64,000 nt of DNA from Macrostomum hystrix (Eukaryota > Platyhelminthes > Macrostomidae). Where the stretch lies: contig CATNEN010000029.1 of NCBI GenBank assembly GCA_950097015.1, positions 2,982,001 through 3,046,000 of the forward strand, read 5' to 3'. The notes under the pieces were generated by a model. It was given only the letters and a program-made list of their open reading frames with translations, did no database searches and was not told the DNA's origin. Both the position numbers and the translations under genes were made by a program. This document shows, piece after piece, positions 1 through 11,560 of this stretch (position 1 is the stretch's first letter; each line of letters begins with the position of its first letter).

Positions 1-345
1 AGGGGATAGATTGAGAGATGGATAGAACAGGTAGGGGATAGATTGAGAGATAAATAGAACATGGAGGGGATAGATTGAGAGATAGATAGAACAGGTGGGG
101 ATAGATTGAGAGATGGATAGAACAGGTGGGGATAGATTGAGAGATGGATAAAACAGGTGGGGATAGATTGAAAGGTGGATAGAACAGGTGTAGATATACT
201 GAGACGCGGACAGAACAGGTGGGGATACACTGAGAGGCGGACAGAACAGGTGGGGATAGACTGAGAGGCGGACAGAAGAGGTGGGGATAGACTGAGAGGC
301 GGACAGAACAGGTGGGGATAGACTGAGAGGCGGACAGAACAGGTA
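1..345. repeat. Minisatellite, 31-bp unit
   Basis: About eleven tandem copies of a 31-bp unit built around the words gatagattgagaga and agaacaggtgggg, already running at the window start. Copies diverge towards the right, where 'attgagaga' becomes 'actgagagg'. No gene is seen here. The array begins outside the window, so its full length is unknown. Confidence 0.9.
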
Positions 346-474
346 GGGCAGAATATAATTGAAAGCAAGTCAGACAATGCAATTAGATCGGAAACCAAGG
401 AATATTTGAGCAAGCCTTTAGAAGGGCTTAGACAAAGATTAGATTGAAGAGCTGCCAGCTCAGCCGAGAATCTG

Positions 475-810
475 TCAAGAGAACAAACCAGCCTTGAAGC
501 CCTCCTCCAGGCCGCTGATCTCTGAGATCAGGTCAGAGATGGCGTGATTGAAAGCGTCCTGAGGCAGGTAGTCTGGAACCGTCTGCACCCGGATGATCAC
601 CCGGAACTCCATGGGGTGGGGCATCTTGTAGCCGGCGAATAGAACACCGGGATCTTTCAGCAGCTGGGTGGTGAGCAGGTTGCCTAGAGTGTGGTCCTCC
701 TTGTTGATGATGAATAAGGCGGCGTTTGGCACCTTGGTGTCCCGCTGCATCACTACCTTCTTCTGGCCCTCTTCTAGAAGAAACGACTCCCAAGGCTGAG
801 GCGCGTTCAT
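475..810 (-). CDS. POLR2J: DNA-directed RNA polymerase II subunit RPB11
   Basis: This 111-residue protein is the RPB11 subunit of RNA polymerase II, which pairs with RPB3 to nucleate enzyme assembly in the nucleus. The family signature is plain: an N-terminal MNAP start followed by ESFLL, then the core NKEDHTLGN, the LLKDP and FAGYKMPHP segments and IIRVQT, then a C-terminal helix with [11 protein letters not shown]. Human RPB11 has 117 residues, so length is near normal. The C-terminal end (KAGLFS then stop) is slightly short and contains GGTTTGT, a possible splice donor, so a small further exon cannot be excluded. No intron is visible in the rest. The start at 810 matches the family N-terminus. 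Tandem repeats lie within about 40 bp of the start codon. Confidence 0.93.
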   Translation of the reverse strand: MNAPQPWESFLLEEGQKKVVMQRDTKVPNAALFIINKEDHTLGNLLTTQLLKDPGVLFAGYKMPHPMEFRVIIRVQTVPDYLPQDAFNHAISDLISEISGLEEGFKAGLFS

Positions 811-851
811 GACTACTGCTGCTGAAAGACCAAAGCACTCGGCATGAGGAT

Positions 852-2255
852 CTTGGAGATTGGATGGGAATCTGGGAGGGATGGGTTGGGAATCTGGGAG
901 GGATCAAATGGGAATCTGGGAGGGATCAGATGGGAATCTGGGAGGGATCAGATGGGAATCTGGGAGGGATCAGATGGGAATCTGGGAGGGATCAGATGGG
1001 AATCTGGGGGGGATCAAATGGGAATCTGGAAGAGATTGGATGGGAATCTGGGAGGGTTGGGTTGGGAATCTGGGAGGGATCAGATGGGAATCTGGGAGGG
1101 ATCAGATGGGTATCTGGGAGGGATCAGATGGGAATCTAGGAGGGATCAGATGGGAATCTGGGAGGGATCAAATGGGAAACTGGGAGGGATCAGATGGGAA
1201 TCTGGGAGGGATCAGTTGGGAATCTGTGAGGGATCAAATGGGAAACTGGGAGTAATCAAATGGGAATCTGGGAGGGATCAGATGGGAATCTGGGAGGGAT
1301 CAAATGGGAATCTGGGAGAGATTGGATGGGAATCTGGGAGGGATGGGTTGGGAATCTGGGAGGGATTAAATGGGAATCTGGGAGAGATCAAATGGGAATC
1401 TGGGAGAGATCAGATGGGAATCTGGGAGGCATCAGATGGGAATCTGGGAGAGATCAAATGGGAATCTGGGAGGGATCAAATGGGAAACTGGGAGGGATCA
1501 AATGGGAATCTGGGAGAGATCAAATGGGAAACTGAGAGGGATCAAATGGGAAACTGGGAGTAATCAAATGGGAATCTTGGAGGGATCAAATGGGAATCTG
1601 GGAGGGATCAGATGGGAATCTGGGAGAGATCAGATGGGAATCTGGGAGGGATCAAATGGGAAACTGGGAGGGATCAAATGGGAAACTGGGAGTAATCAAA
1701 TGGGAATCTGTGAGGGATCAAATGGGAAACTGGGAGTAATCAAATGGGAATCTGGGATGGATCAGATGGGAATCTGGGATGGATCAGATGGGAAACTGGG
1801 ATGGATCAGATGGGAATCTGGGATGGATCAAATGGGAAACTGGGAGAGATCAGATGGAAATCTGGGAGGGATCAAATGGGAATCTGGGAGGGATCAAATT
1901 GGAATCTGGGAGGGATAAAATGGGAATCTGGGAGGGATAAAATGGGAATCTGGAAGGGATCAGATGGGAATCTGGGAGGGATTAAATGGGAATCTGGGAG
2001 AGATCAGATGGAAATCTGGGAGGGATCAAATGGGAATCTGGGAGGGATCAAATGGGAATCTGGGAGGGATCAAATGGGAATCTGGGAGAGATCAGATGGG
2101 AATCTGGGAGGGATTAAATGGGAATCTGGGAGAGATCAAATGGGAATCTGGGAGAGATCAGATGGGAATCTGGGAGGGATTAAATTGGAATCTGGGAGGG
2201 ATAAAATGGGAATCTTGGAGGGATCAGATGGGAATCTGGTGGGAATCTTTAAGCC
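852..2255. repeat. Minisatellite, 22-bp unit
   Basis: About 64 copies of a 22-bp unit containing gatgggaatctgggaggg followed by atca, with frequent variants (gaaactgggag, ctgggagtaatca, ctgtgag). Because 22 is not a multiple of three and stops are rare, overlapping open frames of up to 239 residues appear in several frames. Their products are only GIWEGSDGNL-like repeats and are not genes. Confidence 0.97.
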
Positions 2256-3295
2256 GAACCATATTTAAATAACAGTTTGAATTTCTAACAGACTCTCTCC
2301 TAGTCTAACGTTCTAATTCGATTGTTAAAATCGAATTTTAACAAGCCGTTACTTTCGTCCTATATCTTTATAAAGATAAAAATGCCGAAAAAATAAGACT
2401 AAGAGGAATGGATTGAGTCCTTTCTGTTGAATAGCAGACTACTGGTAGTTTATTAAATGAAAAAAAATAATTTTAACAGTTTAATTAATTCGATAAACGC
2501 TATCAAATCTTACTGTAGCCTTGGTTATGGTTTGAAAATGGTGACAAATAATATGTTAACAAAAACCGTTTCGAAAAAGGACATTGATCGAGAGCACAAC
2601 AACAATGACATAGGTAAAAATACGTAAATTTTGTAAGGAAATCAAATTATGAAAATTAAAATAATTTCCTATAAAATTAAAATTGAAAAAATATTAATAT
2701 TTCTAAACCCTGGGGGAATATAAGATTTCTAAGAATATAATGCTCGGCAAAAACATCACAAAAGCCTGAGGGGAAATGTTAGTGTTAAATTAATCCTAAA
2801 TAAGCAACAACATATTAAAATACGTATTTGTAATATGTAACATATTCGTAATATGTATCAAAAGCTAATCAAAATTGACTAGATCAATCATAGACGAACA
2901 AATTATGGAAAATCCAAGCGGAAAACATTTATGAATTAATGCCATCGATTTTAAAAAGCTGATAATAGCTCTAAAATATGATTCTTCAGTAAGCCTGTGA
3001 GTTAAGAAAACAAAATAGGTCCAAAAGGAAAATAGTATAAACACAACGGCAAATCTCTTTGTGGACGATGCGAAATGAATATAAAACCAAATTTTTTTGA
3101 TTTGCATAAATGAAGTCGAAATAAGGAAAGAAAGAGATATTTTAGCTCAAATTTACCAGTAACGATATGGCCTTACTGTTGATTGCTATTCTTCTTAAAA
3201 CGAATTCTTTCTCGGTCGAGGTGGCCAAATTTATGCAATATAATTCGCAGGCTGAACAGATGAACCAAGACATCTGGGTCTGGTTAGGGTGAAAA
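2256..3295. other. AT-rich spacer, no gene seen
   Basis: About 1 kb of AT-rich DNA between two arrays. Open frames are short (80 residues at most) and resemble no known protein. Nothing else is recognised. Confidence 0.6.
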
Positions 3296-3296
3296 C

Positions 3297-5865
3297 GTGA
3301 GACAGGACAGAGATGAGACCAGATACACGAGACAGGGGAGAGATGAGACCAGATACACGAGACAGGGGAGAGATGAGACCAGATACACGAGACAGGGGAG
3401 AGATGAGACCAGATACACGAGACAGGGGAGAGATGAGACCAGATACACGAGACAGGGGAGAGATGAGACCAGATACACGAGACAGGGGAGAGATGAGACC
3501 AGATACACGAGACAGGGGAGAGATGAGACCAGATACACGAGACAGGGGAGAGATGAGACCAGATACACGAGACAGGGGAGAGATGAGACCAGATACACGA
3601 GACAGGGGAGAGATGAGACCAGATACACGAGACAGGGGAAAGATGAGACCAGATACACGAGACAGGGGAGAGATGAGACCAGATACACGAGACAGGGGAG
3701 AGATGAGACCAGATACACGAGACAGGGGAGAGATGAGACCAGATACACGAGACAGGGGAGAGATGAGACCAGATACACGAGACAGGGGAGAGATGAGACC
3801 AGATACACGAGACAGGGGAGAGATGAGACCAGATACACGAGACAGGGGAGAGATGAGACCAGATACACGAGACAGGGGAGAGATGAGACCAGATACACGA
3901 GACAGGGGAAAGATGAGACCAGATACACGAGACAGGGGAGAGATGAGACCAGATACACGAGACAGGGGAGAGATGAGACCAGATACACGAGACAGGGGAG
4001 AGATGAGACCAGATACACGAGACAGGGGAGAGATGAGACCAGATACACGAGACAGGGGAGAGATGAGACCAGATACACGAGACAGGGGAGAGATGAGACC
4101 AGATACACGAGACAGGGGAGAGATGAGACCAGATACACGAGACAGGGGAGAGATGAGACCAGATACATGAGACAGGACAGAGATGAGACCAGATACACGA
4201 GACAGGGGAGAGATGAGACCAGATACACGAGACAGGGGAGAGATGAGACCAGATACACGAGACAGGGGAGAGATGAGACCAGATACACGAGACAGGGGAA
4301 AGATGAGACCAGATACACGAGACAGGGGAGAGATGAGACCAGATACACGAGACAGGGGAGAGATGAGACCAGATACACGAGACAGGGGAGAGATGAGACC
4401 AGATACACGAGACAGGGGAGAGATGAGACCAGATACACGAGACAGGGGAAAGATGAGACCAGATACACGAGACAGGGGAGAGATGAGACCAGATACACGA
4501 GACAGGGGAGAGATGAGACCAGATACACGAGACAGGGGAGAGATGAGACCAGATACATGAGACAGGACAGAGATGAGACCAGATACACGAGACAGGGGAG
4601 AGATGAGACCAGATACACGAGACAGGGGAAAGATGAGACCAGATACACGAGACAGGGGAAAGATGAGACCAGATACACGAGACAGGGGAGAGATGAGACC
4701 AGATACATGAGACAGGACAGAGATGAGACCAGATACACGAGACAGGGGAGAGATGAGACCAGATACACGAGACAGGGGAGAGATGAGACCAGATACACGA
4801 GACAGGGGAGAGATGAGACCAGATACACGAGACAGGGGAGAGATGAGACCAGATACATGAGACAGGGGAGAGATGAGACCAGATACACGAGACAGGGGAG
4901 AGATGAGACCAGATACACGAGACAGGGGAGAGATGAGACCAGATACACGAGACAGGGGAAAGATGAGACCAGATACACGAGACAGGGGAGAGATGAGACC
5001 AGATACACGAGACAGGGGAGAGATGAGACCAGATACACGAGACAGGGGAGAGATGAGACCAGATACACGAGACAGGGGAGAGATGAGACCAGATACACGA
5101 GACAGGGGAGAGATGAGACCAGATACACGAGACAGGGGAGAGATGAGACCAGATACACGAGACAGGGGAGAGATGAGACCAGATACATGAGACAGGACAG
5201 AGATGAGACCAGATACACGAGACAGGGGAGAGATGAGACCAGATACACGAGACAGGGGAGAGATGAGACCAGATACACGAGACAGGGGAAAGATGAGACC
5301 AGATACACGAGACAGGGGAGAGATGAGACCAGATACACGAGACAGGGGAGAGATGAGACCAGATACACGAGACAGGGGAGAGATGAGACCAGATACACGA
5401 GACAGGGGAGAGATGAGACCAGATACACGAGACAGGGGAGAGATGAGACCAGATACACGAGACAGGGGAGAGATGAGACCAGATACACGAGACAGGGGAG
5501 AGATGAGACCAGATACACGAGACAGGGGAGAGATGAGACCAGATACACGAGACAGGGGAGAGATGAGACCAGATACACGAGACAGGGGAAAGATGAGACC
5601 AGATACACGAGACAGGGGAGAGATGAGACCAGATACATGAGACAGGACAGAGATGAGACCAGATACACGAGACAGGGGAAAGATGAGACCAGATACACGA
5701 GACAGGGGAGAGATGAGACCAGATACACGAGACAGGGGAGAGATGAGACCAGATACACGAGACAGGGGAGAGATGAGACCAGATACATGAGACAGGACAG
5801 AGATGAGACCAGATACACGAGACAGGGGAAAGATGAGACCAGATACGTGAGACAGAGGAGAGTTG
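3297..5865. repeat. Minisatellite, 30-bp unit, about 86 copies
   Basis: A very homogeneous 30-bp unit (agatgagaccagatacac plus gagacagggg) spans 2.57 kb. The period is a multiple of three and the unit lacks stops in most frames, so reading frames of 866-909 residues stay open on both strands; they encode only DETRYTRQGR-type or SPVSCIWSHL-type repeats. Two unit variants recur: one with ggggaaag, and one with atgagacaggacag. The second starts near 4168, 4558, 4708, 5188, 5638 and 5788, which points to duplication of multi-unit blocks. Confidence 0.98.
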
Positions 5866-5869
5866 AGAC

Positions 5870-6040
5870 AATGAGAGATGAGACAGGAGAGAGATGAGAC
5901 AGGAGAGAGATGAGACAGGAGAGAGATGAGACAGGAGAGAGATAAGACAGGGGAGAGATGAGACAGGGGAGAGATGAGAAGGAGGAGAGATGAGACAAAG
6001 AGAGATTAGAAAGGGGAGAGATGAGACAGGGGACAGATGA
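5870..6040. repeat. Degenerate 16-bp repeat related to the adjacent array
   Basis: Several copies of gagacaggagagagat, then looser copies of gagatgagacagggg. The words are shared with the 30-bp array on its left, which suggests that the array grew from this simpler sequence. Confidence 0.85.
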
Positions 6041-6224
6041 AATATTACATGGCAGAGTTAGTTTCTGAATCGCCTAGAGTCCCAGATTTAGGGAGCTCTC
6101 CCAGTGGTTCAATGCATCTAATTTTAACATGAATTTTAATTAGATTCAAGTTGTTAATCGATTTTTCGCCAATTTTAGTCGCAACGAATACAATAAATTG
6201 TGCTTTAGCTGAACATCTTGAATA

Positions 6225-6830
6225 CTGTTTAGTGCTTACTTACTTACTTTGCAGGGGGGCCTGGGGCACTTGACGCACAAACACAGGAACGGCATGCCCC
6301 CAGGCCGGCGAACTAGGCGAAAGCCGCCCATCGCGCCGCCTCCCCTGAGCAGGCACCTCACACACACAGCAGCAAGCCAAGCGGGGAAGGGGGCGGCAGC
6401 CGGAGTGCCTCTCACCCCAGGCCCGCACACGCACAGAGCAGACCAAGCCGGGGCGGAAGGCTGATAGAAATCAGTCCTCAGGGGGGGGGCGGGTGACGAG
6501 TGTACACTTTATCCAATCGCGCTGACGGAAATCCAGATGAGCGCGCGGCGGTGTACACCCGCCCCCCAGCCACCCCCCCGCAAGGTCTAACGCCCCAGCG
6601 CCAACGCACAAACTCAAACAACGCAGAACAGGCACACAGAAGGTAGGAGCGAAGCTATTTTTCAAGCTTTGATTGCACGAAATAAGGTGCACCTCCGCCG
6701 GTCGCTACTGTCCAAACCCCCCCCAACAAGTACCGAAATTAATCGTGACCTGAAGGGTGAATCGAACTAGCGTCCTTTGGAGTGCGAGGCAGCGACGTTA
6801 GCCGCTGACCCCCCTCGCCCCTTACTGTTT
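6225..6830. other. GC-rich block with a tRNA-like segment
   Basis: A locally GC-rich stretch with G and C homopolymers near 6480, and a tRNA-like minus-strand segment at about 6745-6815 with a B-box-like reverse complement (gaatcgaac) and an A-box-like end. It resembles the head of a SINE. Overlapping short open frames on both strands have no family resemblance. No gene is supported. Confidence 0.4.
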
Positions 6831-6882
6831 AGTGCACTGATTCATATGGGGCCAGGCTCTTCCTATCTGTCCACCAAGCGAA

Positions 6883-7641
6883 TCAGTTAATAAACAGTCG
6901 CTCAACAGCGTCAACAGGCGAGCGGCATAGCGGACAGGCGACAGTGCGGGCTCGCGCGCCGTCGAAAAGTCGCCTAGCGCATGCCAGGCAGACTGGCACG
7001 TGGCGGCAAGGCGACAGTTTAACGCAGCGCTCTCGGCCCAGGCAGACACAGCAGGGCAGGCCGGCTGCGTCCGAGTCCGCTCCGTCTAGGCCGGACAGAT
7101 CGTACAGACAGCTGGCGCTGCCGACGCCGCCGCCGCCGAATGCCTTCGACGGTGTTGAAGCTGTCCAAGAAGATGATAGATCTACGCCGAATAATCTGCG
7201 CTCAACTAATTCAACGTGAAAATTTTCGCACTGCCGACGACCGTTGGCGTCGGTGCGCACGCGGACTCGCTTGCAGACGCTGACTAGAACCTCGGCGCCC
7301 GACTCTACCGGAACAGCGTGATCGTCGCTGTTGTTACTGGCGGGAATCGATTGATTGGCTGTTGAGGAGGCTTCGGAAGCCGCGCCGTCGACGCCGGCGT
7401 CAACAACGTCATTCTTACCGCCCAGGACGCGATTGTTGATGCCGCGCACCGTGTTCCGAGTCCCGGCAACTCGATTCCAATTGCCATAGACTTGGTTACC
7501 GTTGCCAGTGACCGTGTTGCGATGGCCCCAAACTCGATTAAGATTGCCAACAATATTGGCGTTGCAGATGAAAAACTCCGCATTGTTGGCCATCTTCACT
7601 CCGCCGGTGGTGTTGCTTGTTTCAGATTTTGCAGACGACAT
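6883..7641 (-). CDS. RING-finger protein with N-terminal Asn-Gly heptad repeats
   Basis: A 252-residue single-exon protein. Residues about 20-80 carry a run of heptads of the form N-x-V-x-G-x-x (for example GNLNRVWGHRNTV), a pattern expected to fold as a beta-solenoid. A Ser/Ala/Asp-rich linker and a middle domain (VLVSVCKRVRVRT) follow. The last 60 residues form a C3HC4 RING: C-V-C-L, then SPCRHVPVCLACARR, then CPLCR. RING domains of this kind usually bind E2 enzymes and act as ubiquitin ligases, so that role is inferred. The end closes neatly after the RING (VERLFIN). The gene is GC-rich compared with its surroundings. I do not recognise a named orthologue, and the start at 7641 is chosen because the repeat domain begins soon after it. 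Confidence 0.8.
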   Translation of the reverse strand: MSSAKSETSNTTGGVKMANNAEFFICNANIVGNLNRVWGHRNTVTGNGNQVYGNWNRVAGTRNTVRGINNRVLGGKNDVVDAGVDGAASEASSTANQSIPASNNSDDHAVPVESGAEVLVSVCKRVRVRTDANGRRQCENFHVELVERRLFGVDLSSSWTASTPSKAFGGGGVGSASCLYDLSGLDGADSDAAGLPCCVCLGRERCVKLSPCRHVPVCLACARRLFDGARARTVACPLCRSPVDAVERLFIN

Positions 7642-9378
7642 GCCTTCAACACTGGGACGCTTCAGAGTGCAATAGAAGGTCGCGTGCGGAGCAGCAACGC
7701 TCTGTCCTCCACCGCCAGATCCTGGAAGAAGTCGAAATTCGGGAAGTTAGGACTGCGGGGAAAGGCACATCATTGGTGTACACCTGCCTCTAAATATTTC
7801 ATTTCAACTGACAAGGGCGTAAATTGACGGACAAGCCCCAAATAAGTGTGACCTCGCCGCGGAATCGAGCTCAAAGAGTCAAAATTCAGAAAGCAATCAG
7901 AGTTTGGCAGAGTCAAATTACTCGAATGTTAGAACGGAACAAAATAAAATCAAATATGAGACAGTGAGGCTAGGGTCAAGCGAGGACACGCCGTGATGGA
8001 GGTTTTATGGCTAAAACAGTCCTTTTGCCGATCTAAGACAGCCGGAGTGAAATAAGAGGATGGAAAGAACAAACCAAGAGTGGAGAGAGACAGGAGTGCA
8101 AGAGGAGATTGGCAAATCCTGGGAAGAACCCGACTCTGTCTCTATAATATTTGACTTTCATGAATATGGAAAGCACAAGAAGAGATTAGATAAATAGATA
8201 TAAAAACTGGCAAGGCCCTGAGCACAGCGGATGGCAGGCGCAATGAACTGGCAGCTATATACTCGTATATATATACATATATAATGATTGCACAGACGGG
8301 ACAATCTAAATTTCAGTAGAGCGACTATAGGATTAAGTGTGCAGATAAGGCCGCAGTCCTTTCCAGATTATAACAGTCGGCAATGTACTTTATCTATAGC
8401 CAGGGCCGGCCCTGGTACAGGACGATAGAATGCAGACGCAATTATCGCCATAAGGCCGTAGGGCTTAGAAATTGAACCCCTCGAACCTGGCAACTGGATA
8501 GGCGGAGGCAATTGGCGATGGGAGTAAGGACTGCACACAATGCGGGTGAGGGTAGGGATTGACATAACCCAGACTGGGTTAGATTAATCTATATAGGAGA
8601 CTTAGTAGATATAGAGACGCGGTCGGGGTCGCGGGGGCCGGTGAGACGCCATGCACTTTTTGCACTAAAACAGCTCCTATCCACTTACCGGGGGTGGGTG
8701 GGAGATTTTATTTATTTACCGCCTTGCTTAGCAATCACACCTGAGGACGCCAGGTAGAGAGGCAAGGGGCCTATGACCCATTCGTTACTGTTTCAAATTC
8801 TGTGAGGAAATGTGTGAGAAGTTGAACTAGAAGCAAAATAAAGTGTAATTAACTATAGCAGTCTTAGCAGACAGATTCTTCGCGCATGACAGCCTGAGTG
8901 ACTAGACCCTTCATCAAAACAAGCGACTAGCGGAGTCGGCTAGACTGGGCCTGTGAAAGTCAAGAAGCATTCATTCTCCGGCCCGTGTCGAAATCGACAC
9001 GCAGCATGATGAAGCGAGAACAGGACTGACTGTGCTGTTTTCGATAAAAAAATTCCGGACAGTCTCCCAACTGAGTAGAAGAGGAGCTGAAACGCCATAG
9101 CCTCAGGGGGTTGAGGCTCAAAGAGAGCACACTGACAAGAGTAAGGCCTAACTCAATAAGCGAGCATAGACTGGTTTAAGCTGCGATAATCAGACTATTG
9201 CGTCTGAGCACAGTAAAGATAAAGAAGTTCAGATAGGGTACGGGCCTGTATTATGACTCTTGCATTGCTTGCTTTATCGTCGGCGAGACACGGAATTTTT
9301 CTCCCCAAAGTACAACTTTCTGTTGTACTTTTTTGCGCAGGGCATTTGTTAGACAATGGTTTTATCACAGCTGCCCTA
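7642..9378. other. Intergenic, repeat fragments only
   Basis: No convincing gene. It contains a piece of a dispersed repeat at 7800-7885 (reverse-complement B-box word gcggaatcgagctc, shared with 37440), an AT dinucleotide patch near 8260-8285, and a possible hAT terminus at 8400. The 65-residue minus frame at 8368-8565 lies in that repeat-like sequence. Confidence 0.5.
8400..8480. mobile_element. Possible hAT transposon terminus fragment
   Basis: The sequence cagggccggccctgg at the left edge resembles the terminal inverted repeats of many hAT elements. No partner terminus or target duplication was identified, so this is a weak call. Confidence 0.3.
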
Positions 9379-9380
9379 AG

Positions 9381-9665
9381 TGGGCCAGATATGCAGCCGA
9401 TAGCACAGCCGCAGCTATTGCGCGGCGCATCTGATGGCTGCGTACGGCTGTTCAGTCCATGGACTGGGCCAAGGACTGAGCCACTAGTCCATGGTCGCCA
9501 TACTCTTCTTCAATTACCCCAGCTAATGCTGGGATACCCATTAAAAATGCTGAGTTAATTGTCTTGCTAAATGACACAAATAGTTCCACTGGAGTCAGGA
9601 ATCGAACCCCCGACCTTCAAGTCGTGAATCCGACGCTCTAACCACTAGGCTACAACCACCCAGTT
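9381..9665 (-). mobile_element. SINE, near full length (tRNA-derived, family A)
   Basis: In minus orientation it has a tRNA-like head at the right (A box in ctaaccactaggctac, B box in ggaatcgaaccccc), a central segment containing accccagctaatgctgg, and a tail segment with gtacggctgttcagtcc. The same three blocks recur in the same order in at least seven other places in this window, which defines a SINE family. Confidence 0.8.
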
Positions 9666-9669
9666 GCCC

Positions 9670-10740
9670 AAATAATCAGTGACAAAAAAGAGAGAAAAAC
9701 GCGCACTAGGGACGCAGCAATACTTTCTCTTTTCTATTTTGTTGCTAAGCAATTGAATAGCACATTCAATTGGAGAATCGAAAATTTGTTTAATTATAGT
9801 CGCTGTATTGTGTCTGAAATGAGGTCTTTGTAAGGAAGATTTTCACTTCCAGCATTTCCAGGCAGGGCGTGAGTTTATAATCAGGCTAGTCTACTAGTCT
9901 GACAGCTTTTAGCCAACTTGAGAAAAAACGGAAGCCAGATAGAAGATCGATTACCTATATAAAGCGGTCTGCATTCACTAAATCTCATTTACTTACCCCG
10001 CTAGACCTAGGGATGAGACACAGATTGCTGAGGCTGGATTTAATTGGAAAATTGGCAATATAGGCAAGCTGAGAGAGAGAGAGAGCCGTTGCTTGTCTGT
10101 AAGTACCCACTAGAAGAAGAAAATGTTAATATGAGGCAGCAGCAGCAGCAGCAGAAGCGGACTAATAATAAGTGTAACGTTTGGTCAAGCCTGATCGTAT
10201 TTTTTCGACCCCTCAAATTTTTATAGCAACTCTCCCTCGCGGTGCCATTCGAGGGATTCTGCAGCCAGGCAGAATGAGTCTGATTGGCTAGCTGTGCTGG
10301 AAGAGAATTAGATCAGGAAAGAAGGGAAAGCCATGGAGGAATATTTGTGCCCTGGTCACTGCTAGCCTTTCCGTCATTAATTTTTGGTTGCCACCGAAAA
10401 CATTATTATTACGATCAACGTCAAACAAAAAATGTCAGGAAGCCAGGTACAAATGCCTGGAGAAAGCTATCTCTCTCCTATCTGCATCGAAACAAAGGGC
10501 ATTGGGACATTGAAAAAAAAATCGAAAGGAAACGAAGGAAAAAAGTATAGATTTTTAAAAACCACATTCGTAAGGATCCACTGTAACCGTTTCCCTTATT
10601 ACCTCATTCCCTACTGCCCTTTTCTACTTTTGGGCAAGTACGTTGGCGGCAAGCTAACTGTACTTGATGGGCCGAATAAAGAATCTAAAATATGACAGCG
10701 GGCTGGATTGATAGAGGAGAGACAAGACGGAGGAGAAATA
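9670..10740. other. Intergenic, no gene seen
   Basis: Low-complexity patches include a GA tract near 10070 and a CAG run near 10137-10153. Overlapping frames at 10284-10695 are lysine- and asparagine-rich and show no family signature. Confidence 0.5.
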
Positions 10741-11560
10741 AGACAGGAAATATGAGACAGGTAAGAGATGAGACAGGTAAGAGATGAGACAGGGGAGAGA
10801 TGAGACAGGGGAGATATGAGACAGGTGAGGGTGAGACAGGTGAGGGTGAGACAGGTGAGGGTGAGACAGGTGAGGGTGAGACAGGTGAGGGTGGGGCAGG
10901 TGAGGGTGAGACAGGTGAGGGTGAGACAGGTGAGAGTGAGACAGGTGAGGGTGGGGCAGGTGAGGGTGAGACAGGGGAAGTGAGACAGGTGAGGGTGAGA
11001 CAGGTGAGGGTGGGGCAGGTGAGGGTGAGACAGGTGAGGGTGAGACAGGTGAGAGTGAGACAGGTGAGGGTGGGGCAGGTGAGGGTGAGACAGGTGAGGG
11101 TGAGACAGGTGAGGGTGAGACAGGTGAGGGTGAGACAGGTGAGGGTGAGACAGGTGAGGGTGGGGCAGGTGAGGGTGAGACAGGGGAAAGTGAGACAGGT
11201 GAGGGTGAGACAGGTGAGGGTGAGACAGGTGAGGGTGAGACAGGTGAGGGTGAGACAGGTGAGGGTGATACAGGGTGAGGGTGAGACAGGGGAAAGTGAG
11301 ACAGGTGAGGGTGAGACAGGTGAGGGTGAGACAGGTGAGGGTGAGACAGGTGAGGGTGAGACAGGTGAGGGTGAGACAGGTGAGGGTGGGGCAGGTGAGG
11401 GTGAGACAGGTGAGGGTGAGACAGGTGAGAGTGAGACAGGTGAGGGTGGGGCAGGTGAGGGTGAGACAGGTGAGGGTGAGACAGGTGAGGGTGAGACAGG
11501 TGAGGGTGAGACAGGTGAGGGTGAGACAGGTGAGGGTGATACAGGTGAGAGTAAGCATAG
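10741..11560. repeat. Minisatellite, 15-bp unit
   Basis: About 50 copies of the 15-bp unit acaggtgagggtgag, preceded by copies of agatgagacaggtaag. Variants include tgagagtgag and tggggcagg. A stop-free multiple-of-three period gives repeat frames above 260 residues on both strands. Every unit contains acag followed by gtgag, a match to joined splice acceptor and donor consensus words. Confidence 0.97.

Noticed and set aside
1-345. Telomeric or centromeric satellite
   Set aside because: The unit does not match the common TTAGGG-type telomere repeat, the array is short, and a housekeeping gene follows immediately.
3142-5998. Open frames of 866-909 residues on both strands
   Set aside because: They translate a 30-bp stop-free tandem unit; frames are open on both strands at once and the peptides are pure repeats.
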